Assembly: GCF_004359215.1 (NCBI RefSeq)
Contig: NC_090628.1
Location: forward strand, 1,742,874 to 1,753,760
Length of the DNA stretch: 10,887 nucleotides
Direction: 5' to 3'
Origin: Bremia lactucae
Lineage: Eukaryota > Oomycota > Peronosporomycetes > Peronosporales > Peronosporaceae
The notes beneath the pieces were generated by a model, which worked only from the letters and a program-made list of their open reading frames with translations, was not told the DNA's origin and searched no databases. A program made the translations under genes and the position numbers. Below, piece after piece: positions 1 through 7,499 of the stretch; the stretch's first letter is position 1; every line of letters begins with the position of its first letter.

Positions 1-2
1 TT

Positions 3-784
3 ACGGATCGATTAAAAGCGGGCCATGTAAGGGAGTCAACCTCCCCACATAGCTCTCCGACCTTCTGTGTGCGAAAGGCCACAGGAGAGTGGCGGATGGT
101 GCACGCATTCAATAAACTGAATGCTGCAACAATATTGGCTCAAACGCATACACCTAGAAAAGAAGTAATCATAGATGGTATGTCTAAGAGTTCCATCTTC
201 TCGTCTATGCATCTAATGGATGGATTTTATCAGATCCTTATGCGTGAACGGGACATCCCGTACAAAGCAGTGAGCACTCCCAGTGAGATGCTCCGGGAAT
301 GGCTAGCAATGTCACAGGGGCTTAGTAACGCCCCTGCAACATTCAACAGATGCGTAACGAATCTATTGAGACCGGTGCGGGAATTCGCACCAAGTTATTT
401 CGACGATATATTCGTCCATAGCCAGGCCATGGACGGTGAAACGGACGTGGAGTTCATAAAACTCACGTTCGTCAGGTTCTTACACGTATGCGAAAGCATA
501 AGTTCTATGCAATTCTCAAGAAGTGTATATTCGCTGCAAGCGAAATACCACTTCTTGGGTGCATCGTCGGAAAACACGGCGTGCGCCCTGATCCCAAAAA
601 GATCAGGGCAACTATCGACTGGCCATCTCCAATCGATGTCAAGGGACTTGGAAAGTTCCTTGGGCTAGCGGCGGACTTGCACAAGTTCTTACGCAATTAT
701 GCTCAGATGACAATTTATCTCTCTCGTCTCTTGAAAAAAGACGAGAAATGGTTACGGAACGCTGATTGTCAGCGTTCCATATGA
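3..784 (+). pseudogene. pol: Pol A: reverse transcriptase domain, broken
   Basis: RNA-directed DNA polymerase of a Ty3/gypsy element. Frame 3 is open from the window edge to about 470 and carries fingers and palm: the KATGEWRMVHAFNKLN segment, QGLSNAPATF, and the catalytic YFDD box at 396-407. The first catalytic aspartate (motif A, normally D-L before the DGFYQI stretch) is replaced by His (MHLMDGFYQ, near 210), so the enzyme would be dead even without the breaks. A frameshift near 440-490 moves reading to the frame of 488-784, which holds the thumb/connection part (IPLLGCIVG, GVRPDPKKI, GKFLGLAA, SRLLKK). It ends at a TGA at 782-784. The start lies outside the window. RT identity is secure. 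Confidence 0.93.
756..778. repeat. 10-bp hairpin in pol A
   Basis: GGAACGCTGA (756-765) pairs with TCAGCGTTCC (769-778) over a 3-nt loop. It lies in the conserved NADCQRS stretch of pol, so it is built from synonymous codon choice. Confidence 0.95.
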
Positions 785-1269
785 AGGTATCAAGCAAAGC
801 TTGATGCAATCGCCCATCTTGGCGATTTCAGATCAAGACAGACCATTCCATGTGGTCTGTGACGCCAGCGATTTCGCAATTAGCTGTGCTTTAATGCAAT
901 ACGATACAGACGGCGCGGAGCGCGTTCGTCTGTTACCAATCGCGTCAGCTGCAACCAGCTGTACGCAATTACCCTGTGCATGACAAGGAACTCCTTGCCA
1001 TAAAACATGCACTGGCTAAGTTAAGGATCTATTTCTTGGGCGATAGACCGTTTAATGTCGGTCGAACGAATGAGTTCGACCGACAACCCGATGCGTCTTT
1101 ACGCACGTCCGTAAACAGTCCACACCTCTCGCAAAGAATGGCGAAATGGTTGTCTTTCTTCGAGGGGTATAAAAGTTTCGTAGAGTATAAACCAGGACGA
1201 CTTAACTTCGTTGCTGATGCCCTTTCGCACTGGCCCGATTTTAAGCCGGCTGCGCAAATCAACAGTTAG
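785..1269 (+). pseudogene. pol: Pol A: RNase H domain, broken
   Basis: RNase H removes the RNA strand of the RNA/DNA hybrid during reverse transcription. The first half is read in the frame of 801-983 (FHVVCDASDFAI, with the first catalytic Asp in CDAS), the second half in the frame of 976-1269 (HDKELLAIKHALAK with the catalytic Glu, then SLRTSVNSPHLSQRMAKW and VEYKPGRLN.VADALS). The two frames meet near 935-975. The third acidic site, usually T-D-H-A-S-L, is disrupted: the sequence before DASLRT is about seven residues longer than the family pattern and is encoded by a perfect 11-bp inverted repeat (1057-1084). A TAG at 1267-1269 interrupts the frame that runs on into the integrase. Confidence 0.9.
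1057..1084. repeat. 11-bp hairpin replacing an RNase H motif
   Basis: GTCGGTCGAAC (1057-1067) pairs with GTTCGACCGAC (1074-1084), loop GAATGA. It sits where the family has the third acidic RNase H motif and adds about seven residues. Confidence 0.95.
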
Positions 1270-2223
1270 CATAAGGCTACTCTTGCAACAATAAGTGCTC
1301 CGTCTTCAACAATACTCGACGACGTTAGAAGAGCTTATCAAAAAGATAAAGCTCTCAAAGAGTTAATAGAATATCTTAGAAAACCATCACGACAATTCTT
1401 AAAAGGATTGTCGAAATTGTATCAATCCTCAACAGATCGATACACAACATGCAATGGGTTACTGTTATTACACAGCCATTGCTCGCGACCCACCTCGTGT
1501 CGTCACCTCACTCATAATGATCAGCGTGTACGCATCATGTATGAGTGCCACGACGCACCAATAAGTGGTCAACGTGGACGTAAGAAGACTTATACTACAA
1601 TAAGTCGCGACTTTTACTGGTTACGCCAGTATGAGTTCGTCCGCAAGTACATTACGTGCTTGCGAAGTTTGTCAATGGTTAAAGCCACTGCTTCATCCCG
1701 TGCTCCATTACAACCTCTGCCTATTCCGGCAGAGTGTTGGCAGTCCGTATCCATGGACTTCGTCTTCGGATTTCTCGACGTCGAACATAAGAGTAACGGT
1801 ATTCTTGTTTTTGTTGACTGTTTCAGAAAAATGGCACATCTTGCTGCAGTACCGGAGTCGATCACAGCCGAAGGCTGTGCTCGTGTCTTTGTTGACACGA
1901 TTTTCGAATCTATGGGTTACCCCGCGAACTGGTCCAGATCAAGACCCTACATTCATGGCGGAATTTAGCACACTGTGCTAAAATCGCTTGGAACACAGTT
2001 TAATATGTCAACTTCCGATCATCCTGAAGCAGATGGTCAGATGGAGCGTGAAAACCGTATCCTTAAAGAGATACTTCGCGGATACGTCCACTCTTTTACG
2101 AGTTGGAGCGAGTTCTTGCCGATGGTAGAATTTGCCATCAACAATTCAGTGCATGCTTCTACAAAGCATACACCGTTTTTCGTGAACGGCTCACGCCATC
2201 CACGTATACCCACCTTATTTTAG
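1270..2223 (+). pseudogene. pol: Pol A: integrase zinc-binding and catalytic core, broken
   Basis: Integrase joins the DNA copy to the host chromosome. The frame from 1270 carries a linker and then the N-terminal HHCC region; one of its His is changed (SGQRG where element B has SGHRG), and the CEVC pair is read only in another frame (about 1655-1690) between two compensating indels. The core follows: SVSMDFVFGF with the first catalytic Asp (about 1755), LVFVDCFRKMAHLAAVPESIT, then a frameshift near 1930 that leaves the second Asp (DQDPTF) in the neighbouring frame, and a stop at 1979-1981. From 1975 the original frame resumes with MSTSDHPEADGQMER (catalytic Glu) and FAINNSVHAS, ending at the TAG at 2221-2223. 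Confidence 0.93.
1964..1982. repeat. 9-bp palindrome at the stop in integrase A
   Basis: TTTAGCACA (1964-1972) and TGTGCTAAA (1974-1982) around one base. The palindrome supplies both the TAG at 1966-1968 and the TAA at 1979-1981. Confidence 0.95.
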
Positions 2224-2887
2224 AGTGGCTCTTATTCAAGGGGGAGGGACTCGCTCAAGCAAAGAACTTTCTAGGCCTTGATCATCACGCATTGGCCGTA
2301 AGGCCAATACGAAGGATACCAATGTTGATTTTATTAACATTGAAGTGGACAAATTCAGTAATAGAAATGATGCTATTACTGACTTTGACAACGATGCTGA
2401 AAGACTCAGCATCAAAATTAAAATTATCAATGAGAACTATAATACTCTCAATGATAAAGAGATTGATATATCCGCAGTGCGAGCCGGTCGCACTAAAAAC
2501 AAATATAAAATTGAGTCAGCAGTGGTCCGTTTCGTACAGGATTCCATCGCTGATGCGGTGGACCGACAGAAACGGAACTCTGACAGAAACGGAAGAGCAA
2601 ATATACTTTCATTTAATGACCTAGTCCAACTGTCTACGGTAAACCTGCCAAAACATGTAGTGATGAATGTAGGCAGTAATAGATTTACTGCCCAAGTATA
2701 TCGGCCCGTTTCGTGTACTACATCGCCAAGGCAATGCGTACACGATCGAGCTGCTTCGTAGTATGCGTACGCATCCTACATATTATGTTGGGCGTTTCCA
2801 CCTGTACCATCAATACAATGCTTGTTCGGTTCCGGATTACATCGATATGGTCTTGGGCATCCGCCAAAGCCTGATGGTACCGAGCTA
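2224..2887 (+). pseudogene. pol: Pol A: integrase C-terminal region with GPF/Y-like motif
   Basis: Continuation of integrase in three frames. About 2225-2345 gives a GEGLAQAK stretch matching the GGGLTRAK part of element B. The frame of 2345-2761 holds the region before the C-terminal domain (VVRFVQDSIADAVDRQK, NGRANILSFNDLV, STVNLPKHVV). A further frameshift near 2697 moves to the frame 2697-2887, which is too short to stand out alone but clearly matches the family: IGPFRVLHRQGNAYTIE, MRTHPTYYVGRFHLYHQY. GPF is the GPF/Y signature used by many Ty3/gypsy integrases. It stops at TAA 2885-2887, inside what would be the linker toward a chromodomain. The far end overlaps the antisense gene. Confidence 0.85.
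2355..2382. repeat. 10-bp hairpin in integrase tail A
   Basis: TCAGTAATAG (2355-2364) pairs with CTATTACTGA (2373-2382), loop of 8. An 8-bp hairpin follows at 2393-2413. Confidence 0.95.
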
Positions 2888-4342
2888 AAGCGTTATGGTC
2901 TCGGGACAGAGTCTGATCCTCATGAACCAGACGATCCACTCTTTACTTCAAGGAAGAGATCTTCTGACGAGCAGTCACCAGTTCGTTTAAAAGGGACTAA
3001 TATGTCCTTTTCGTTCGCCAGCTGGTCAGTCGCAACTTGCGCAATTTGTAAACTGGTCACATGAAACATTATTGAACGTCACCGCTAACTCGTGACGACG
3101 GGATTGCTTGTGATCAATGTCGTCCCTCAAATAGTAAAGGGTGTGATCCAAATTACGATGTTGATTCGGGTTCGTCAAACGAGGCGAACCCAATTTTTCC
3201 TTCCCCCCCCTCCTCCATTGACGGAGTCGAGTGCTCGACAGAAGGTCCATTAGAGAACGAGCGCTGCCCGCGCTCGTGAAAAGGATTGAAGGTTTTCAAT
3301 CCCTTGACGAACCTCGTAAGAGATAAGCGTTCTCCAATTAGGACATTAAGAAAAGATGCTTCCTTAGGGCATGACCTGCACCCTTAAAACAGTATGGGTA
3401 TAAGTCCCCCCACGAGAGGTAAGTTATCCCCGCCTCTCTAGACAAACGACGCAGCTTATAGCGTGCACCGACTACGGACCGTTTTTCGAGCCGTTCGCAA
3501 AAAACATCCAGTTTGTCAATCCAGGCCACGCGGCCTATGCATTGATCATTCTGGACAAATGCTGTTCAAGTTTGGAACAAAGGTTTGACATCCTTTGTCC
3601 GCTTACAAGTGTACCACCGATGCCGAAAAAAAGGCATCGATGAAGAATTCCGTTTCAACCTCATCAGGCTTGTGGCGCAGAGTCGACTATCGGAATAAGG
3701 TATGGATCGTTGGTCATACCAAACCAACGAGCTAGAGGGCAACCAAGGTTTATTCTTTGAAGCGAACCGCAACGTATTGCGGTCCCTCTCCCGTTTGCTC
3801 ATGTAACGTTAACGACAATATTACTTTCGAAGTGATCCATCGATTACTCTTTTACTGGTGATGCGAACTAGCACCACCAACAGCATCTTCCTGCACGATC
3901 GCTTTGTTTCTAGTGACGCATACTAACGTCACCAGAGTGATCGTCGCCCATGGAGTCATCCTCAGATGACTCTCCATCAAAGAGGCCCGACGAGTCGAAC
4001 AACCTCGTCATCACTTCTTTGGTTGTCACGTTAGAACCCAAAGGTTTAACGGACTCGGCCCCGGGTGATCCGGCGGCATTCACAGTAGCCTCTGAGTCGG
4101 GCAATGACGGTGACTTGGATCAGTCACCTTAAATTGGTGTAGCAGGTGACTTGTCACCGTCACCTGCAATGATATCAACATACATATTCCAGTCACCTCC
4201 AATGGGAGTAGGAGGTGACATATTCCCCACGGTAGACGTATTAGCGTCTTCTGAAACATTTGCATTATCAGCAGCTGCACTGATCCGTGCAGCTGCCAGC
4301 TTTGCGGCCTCACGGGCGACGCACGTACTTATTAGTCGTCAT
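2718..4342 (-). pseudogene. Antisense gene of element A (function unknown), decayed
   Basis: Homologue of the + strand gene at 7636-9293, lying between the integrase end and the polypurine tract and read opposite to pol. A candidate ATG is at 4342-4340. Reading then shifts frame near 4313 (REAAKLAAARISAAAD stretch), meets TAA at 4131-4129, and resumes at 4104 with an acidic Ser-rich part (SSEDDSMGDDHSGD). From 3802 one frame carries KNKPWLPSSS, a TGA at 3568-3566 where B has Trp, then the conserved core GARYKLRRLSREAG...WGD..P.C at 3469-3389. A heptad-like Leu-rich tail follows (LDHTLYYLRDDIDH near 3160; then 2939-2718). About 190 bp matching the chromodomain overlap of B are absent near 3205-3240. 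I do not recognise the family. Breaks show it is dead here. Confidence 0.7.
2888..3340 (+). pseudogene. pol: Pol A: remnant of the linker after integrase; no chromodomain
   Basis: On the + strand this stretch should hold the hydrophilic linker and chromodomain of pol. Short pieces resemble the linker of element B (SDPHEPDD near 2910-2935 against SCSHEPDS), but no chromodomain can be read in any + frame. The place where B carries it is shortened to a C-rich run (about 3203-3215, the antisense of a Glu/Gly-rich stretch) followed directly by sequence that matches B beyond the domain. I infer a deletion of the chromodomain in A, or in an ancestor of A. Confidence 0.5.
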
Positions 4343-4487
4343 GCGCAAATGAATTGATTTCTGAGCAAAATAAATAATGCGACAAAATTGGAATTTTTAA
4401 TTAAAAATCAATAATGCAAATTTGCAGGGAACGACCTAAGAAGTATTCCCTGTCACCCCAAATCAGTCATTATAGTGACTGTTGGTT
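4343..4487. other. Short non-coding stretch between antisense gene and polypurine tract
   Basis: AT-rich sequence upstream of the antisense gene and downstream of pol. It holds a perfect 16-bp palindrome at 4393-4408, a 7-bp stem CAGGGAA-type repeat spanning about 4425-4452, and a 6-bp hairpin at 4464-4481 just before the polypurine tract. Element B has a comparable, imperfect hairpin just inside its polypurine tract (about 7507-7521). If the antisense gene had its own promoter, it would be expected here or in the LTR; I see no convincing TATA or initiator. Confidence 0.4.
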
Positions 4488-4497
4488 AAGGGGGGAA
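4488..4497 (+). promoter_or_regulatory. Polypurine tract of element A
   Basis: Ten purines (AAGGGGGGAA) end exactly where a TGATG-starting LTR begins. In LTR elements this tract resists RNase H and primes plus-strand DNA. Element B has the matching tract, TAAGGGAGGGG, directly before its own TGATG (7489-7499 on the - strand), which fixes the LTR boundary in both copies. Confidence 0.85.
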
Positions 4498-4996
4498 TGA
4501 TGAAACTGGGTGTCCCATTACAGAAGTATTAATTTCTTAAAGAGTAATAATTTTTATTATGCTTTATGAAAGGAAATAAGCAAAGAAGTATTAATAATTA
4601 TCTTTATTAATTATGTGACATAAGTTTCAGTATTACGAAATCTGGTAATATTGATGCAATAAGACATTAGTTCTATTGATTGGTTGCTTAAAGTTCAAAT
4701 CAACCTTGCTAATTTTTATAAGACACGATTGTGCGTTGCGCAAGAGGGCACCATACATATTTTTATTAGTATCATAAGTTCAGCACTAGATAGAGTGGTT
4801 ACGTAGGAAACTAATTATATTAATAGATTTTTACTTTTCTCTATTCTAAAGCCTTGGTCTGGACCCTTAAAGCTAAGTCCCCTTAGCTTTTTGGAAACCT
4901 TCTTCTGTGTACGCGACGGTTCGAGGCACCTCACCTACAATGTAATCAGTGTAAGCCAACTAGTACTGGTCAGTACTAATGAAAGGTGCCCCATTA
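4498..4996 (+). repeat. 3' LTR of element A
   Basis: AT-rich LTR of about 499 bp that begins TGATGAAACTGGGTG right after the polypurine tract. Its 3' third aligns with LTR D at 6343-6413 (GAGGCACC, then AGTACTG..CAGTACT, then GTGCCCC.T.A), which I use to place the end at 4996; an end at 4993 (CCCCA) is equally possible. It contains hairpins at 4869-4890 (9-bp stem, loop TCCC) and 4961-4978 (8-bp stem), enclosed with the preceding sequence by an outer GGCACC/GGTGCC pairing (4925-4930 with 4985-4990). The middle has diverged strongly from LTRs D and B. No target-site duplication can be tested because the 5' end is outside. Confidence 0.75.
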
Positions 4997-5230
4997 TGCC
5001 CACCATATATTAATAAAATTTTGCGTTTATATTAAATAAACGCAAAATTTCATGCGAAATTATTAAAGTTGAAAAGTAGTCATGTACTAAACTGTTTTTT
5101 TAGTTTTTACTAGATTGAAGTTGACTACAGTCTTCAGGTACTGGGTTGCCTTCGCTTGCTGTGCTCAAGATAGACCAGTACTGGCGTCTGACCGAATTGT
5201 TTTAAGACACAACTTAATCCATACCTCCAG
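4997..5230. other. AT-rich spacer without a recognisable gene
   Basis: No open frame or known element. It holds the 15-bp hairpin at 5016-5050 and a 7-bp pair GTACTGG/CCAGTAC around 5139-5180. It separates LTR A from the tandem repeats. Confidence 0.5.
5016..5050. repeat. Perfect 15-bp hairpin, 5-nt loop
   Basis: Positions 5016-5030 pair with 5036-5050 without mismatch (AAATTTTGCGTTTAT stem, loop ATTAA). It lies 20 bp outside LTR A in AT-rich spacer. There is no U-run of terminator type suited to a bacterial reading; in this eukaryotic context it is best described only as an inverted repeat, perhaps the relic of a very small foldback element. Confidence 0.9.
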
Positions 5231-5785
5231 CGCGATTTCCTATATTAGTGAAACCCGATTTTGAGCAGCTACGGCTCTAAATTTTCTGTTTTCGGCTGTG
5301 TTGGGCCTGTTTCGGACTAGTGGTGACTGTATCCACATCTTCTGTGAATGCTTCTCTGCTGCAAAGTCTCGCATATTGATTTTGAAATGCCCAAATTTCT
5401 ACAACTTTGAAATAGCAGATTTTTCTCAATTAGTCAAACTCGATTTTAGAAGAGCTACGGCTTCACAGTTTTCGTTTTCGGCCGTGTTGGGCCTATTTTG
5501 GACTAAGTGGTAAAACTTGGTCCGAATATGCCCAACAGGGCAAACACGTGAGCCACGTCTCCTACGAACGCTTTTATGACACAAAGTATCGCATGGTGAT
5601 TTTAGAATGCTCGAATCTCTACATTTTTGAAGTACTAGGTTTCCCTACATTAGTGAATCTTGATTTGTGAAGAGCTACGGCTACACAGTTTTTTTCGTTT
5701 TCGGATGTGTTGGGGACTGCATCCACGTCTGCTTTGACGCTTTTCAGCCGCAAAGTCTCGCATAGTGATTTTGGAACAAGCGGGG
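5231..5785. repeat. Three diverged tandem repeats of about 190-220 bp
   Basis: Unit 1 runs about 5231-5416, unit 2 about 5417-5636, and unit 3 about 5637-5785 (incomplete). All share, in order, GATTT near an ATTAGT box, CGATTTT or TGATTTG, AGCTACGGCT (core GCTACGGCT at 5268, 5454 and 5674), a run ending GTTTTCGG, GTGTTGGG, a CCACRTCT box, and AAAGT.TCGCAT..TGATTTT. Spacing is 186 and 220 bp; unit 2 has about 34 extra bases, including a TGCCCAACAGGGCA hairpin. Open frames crossing the array (for example 5298-5513) are unrelated between units and are not taken as genes. It looks like an old satellite fragment or a repeat inside an unrecognised element. Confidence 0.8.
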
Positions 5786-5960
5786 AACGACCAGCTAGGA
5801 TACGCACACTAGATACTTGCTTGATATTGGTAACATATCGGGGGGGGGAGGGGTATTGTAACCCCACGACGGTGCATTGCGGCCACTATTCAAACAGTTT
5901 CTTCCGATCAACTGCAGCTTGGATTACTTCTTTGTGTTCCTCTTCTGTCAGCGCGCGTCG
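5786..5960. other. Spacer with G-rich run; possible end of another element
   Basis: A 14-base purine run (5840-5853, nine G, A, four G) is followed by TATTGTAACC, which resembles a polypurine tract next to an LTR starting TG at 5857 or 5858. Only about 100 bp follow before LTR D, so at most a truncated LTR remains. Read on the - strand, 5963-5760 gives a fairly protein-like frame (RRALTEEEHKEVIQAAVDR, one TAG near 5889, then YVTNIKQVSSVRILAG) that I cannot place. The two readings are alternatives and neither is proved. Confidence 0.3.
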
Positions 5961-6413
5961 TGGATGAACGGCTGTGTAACAAAGTGTATCGTCACATGAA
6001 ATTAACACTTAAAGGTTGTTAATTAATACGTTCTTTAAAAGGTAGATAATATTTTGAAAATATTACTTCCAATGGCAATATTCGGAAAGCTTATCTTTTG
6101 GAAGATATATGCCATTATAACTACTTGCTCCGCGGTCCAGTCGGCACTGGACGCGCGAAAAGAGAGAGACAGATAAGACTTTATTACATGTTTGGTACTG
6201 GTAGATAATTAAGTTAGTAGTAACTGGATAGAAACAGAAGGACTTAATTATATTAAATACAGTTTTCTTTTAACCCTCTTTACAGTAAGTGTTTTAAGAA
6301 GACTCTTCCCCTGCACATACTAGTGGACGTGAAGTGACGTGAGGCACCACTTGCACTGAAGCAGTGCAAAGTGGACTTGTACTGAAGCAGTACAAATCGG
6401 CAGTGCCCCGTCA
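5961..6413 (+). repeat. LTR D: second LTR of the same family, + orientation
   Basis: From 5983 to 6390 it is the reverse-complement match of 7480-7092 (LTR of element B), for example the ATGAAATTAACACTTAAAGG box at 5995-6014. Its end, 6391-6413, matches the end of LTR A and finishes CCCCGTCA; a start at 5961 (TGGATG) or 5973 (TGTGTAAC) are both possible. No polypurine tract precedes it and no target duplication is seen at either candidate boundary, so it is either a 5' LTR, a solo LTR that has lost its flanks, or a rearranged piece. It contains hairpins at 6047-6065, 6135-6152, 6351-6369 and 6377-6395. Confidence 0.72.
6351..6395 (+). repeat. Twin hairpins with 26-bp spacing near the LTR D end
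   Basis: Two perfect 8-bp stems with the same AAG loop: 6351-6358 with 6362-6369 (TTGCACTG/CAGTGCAA) and 6377-6384 with 6388-6395 (TTGTACTG/CAGTACAA). They are diverged copies of a 26-bp unit, and the differences fall in paired positions. An outer GGCAC/GTGCC pairing (6343-6347 with 6403-6407) encloses both, giving a branched fold at the LTR end. Confidence 0.85.
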
Positions 6414-7080
6414 GGCTGGGTGGTAAATGATTCGTGAATGTGATCGTAGATGCCGACTTCAACTGCCAGTGACTTCTTCTTCACCACGCCGAGCTGCAAA
6501 GTTAAACATACAGCCTGTCCCACGTCGGGCTCGAATACGCTTGCGCATGAACACTGCAAAGTAACAGCTTTGATGGCACCTTCTCACTTGTTCCTAGCTC
6601 CCTAGTGTGCAGAACACTCACAATGTAGCCTTCATCAACCAGAAGTGTATTTATAGGAGCACGCAGAATTTCTAGGCAAGGATCGGTGGTGGTGGTAAGT
6701 TCTGGGTAACGATCCATGCTGATTTTTAGTGGTATTCTGAATTTTGTAAGTCTGTGCATCCATAAAGCGAAAGTAAGTTCGATTCTAATAGTTTGATCAG
6801 CCAATCACAGTTCTTATAAATAGCAAAAATTGAGTGTTGAATAACAACTTCCATTGTTAAACATTTCTATTTCTTTCTGTTTGGAGGCTTTGTGTGCCTA
6901 CATGCGGATCTTAAAACATTAGGTCGTGGTATAAGCAGCATACAAATGCAGGCGGGATTAAAGCTACCGAACTGCCTTAAATAAGCTCGGCGGTTGCTCA
7001 CCTTGCGTCAAGAGTAAGAAAGAAACTAATCTTTCTAAAGAGTGTGGAGCGTGTACGCTAAACAAGCAGCCAAATTAAAG
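6414..7080. other. Unique block between the inverted LTRs
   Basis: About 670 bp with no match elsewhere in the window. If LTR D is a 5' LTR, this would be its internal 5' region; if not, it is captured or host sequence. It carries the - strand frame 6804-6502 described separately. On the + strand CCAATCA (6801-6807) and TATAAATA (6815-6822) lie only 8 bp apart, too close for the usual promoter spacing, and no good gene follows. I see no clear primer-binding site directly after 6413. Confidence 0.45.
6502..6804 (-). pseudogene. Unrecognised reading frame, possible gene fragment
   Basis: A 100-residue ATG-started frame (starts MADQTIRIEL) between the two inverted LTRs. Composition is ordinary for a soluble protein (LEILRAPINTLLVDEGYIVSV, ending SSPTWDRLYV); no transmembrane segment or known motif is seen. 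After its TAA the neighbouring frame continues protein-like (LGVVKKKSLAVEVGIYDH, to about 6410), which suggests a longer gene with a frameshift, running into the end of LTR D. It resembles no retroelement protein that I know. It could be a host exon, a captured fragment, or chance. Confidence 0.3.
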
Positions 7081-7488
7081 TGATCAGCTGCTCTGCTTCA
7101 GTACAAGTCCACTGCGCACTGCCTCTGTGCGAGTGGTACCTCACGTCACTTCACGTACACTAGTACGTGCAGAGGAAGCCTCTCTTTAAAACACTTGCTT
7201 TAAAGAGGGTTAATTAAAACTGTTTTAAATATATAATTTAATTTCTTCTGCTTCTATCTATTTATTACTATCTTAATTATAAACAAATACAGAACATGTA
7301 CTAAAAGTCTTATCTGTCTTTCTCTTTGTGCGCGTCCAGCGCTGACTGGACCGCGGAGAAAGTAGATATAATGGTCTATATCTACCAATGGATAGGTTTT
7401 TAGAATATTACCATGTAAAGTAATATTCTCTATTAATTAACAACCTTTAAGTGTTAATTTCATGTAACGATACACCCCGTTAGCATCA
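7081..7488 (-). repeat. 3' LTR of element B
   Basis: On the - strand it begins TGATGCTAACGGGGTGTATCG directly after the polypurine tract, and it matches LTR D over about 400 bp. The match stops after GTACTGAAGCAG (7092); the last bases (to TGATCA at 7081) differ from LTRs A and D, so the end is uncertain and the LTR may be cut short. It holds perfect hairpins at 7402-7429 (10-bp stem) and 7362-7385 (9-bp stem), and the CCAG..CTGG stem around 7334-7353 that LTR D also has. Confidence 0.75.
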
Positions 7489-7499
7489 CCCCTCCCTTA
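7489..7499 (-). promoter_or_regulatory. Polypurine tract of element B
   Basis: On the - strand TAAGGGAGGGG stands directly before the TGATG of the LTR, the same arrangement as 4488-4497 in element A. It marks the plus-strand primer site of reverse transcription. Confidence 0.85.

Larger units (their letters stand above)
1..4996 (+). mobile_element. Element A: 3' part of a decayed Ty3/gypsy LTR retrotransposon
   Basis: This span reads, in order, reverse transcriptase, RNase H, integrase with a GPF/Y-type tail, an antisense gene, a polypurine tract and a 3' LTR. That order (RT-RH-IN) is the Ty3/gypsy order. The 5' LTR, gag and protease lie left of the window. Pol is split over all three + frames with several stops, so it is a pseudogene. 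The same family is present as element B from 7081 to the right edge on the other strand. The chromodomain seen in B is missing here. Domain identity is certain; the exact LTR end is an inference from alignment with LTR D. Confidence 0.9.

Noticed and set aside
395..577. - strand open frame opposite the RT domain
   Set aside because: Shadow of the conserved RT coding strand; no similarity to the antisense gene.
5016..5050. Bacterial rho-independent terminator
   Set aside because: AT-rich stem, no following T run, and all gene content is eukaryotic.
5298..5513. 71-codon + strand frame in the tandem repeats
   Set aside because: It spans a repeat junction and does not recur in the other units.
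5707..5967. 86-codon + strand frame
   Set aside because: Starts inside a repeat unit and crosses the G run; low-quality composition, no motif.
6391..6450. tRNA primer-binding site after LTR D (TGGTAAATG near 6420)
   Set aside because: The TGG is several bases from the LTR end and I cannot match the stretch to a tRNA 3' end.
6801..6822. CCAAT box and TATA box on the + strand
   Set aside because: Only 8 bp apart and no supported gene follows; AT-rich sequence yields such matches by chance.
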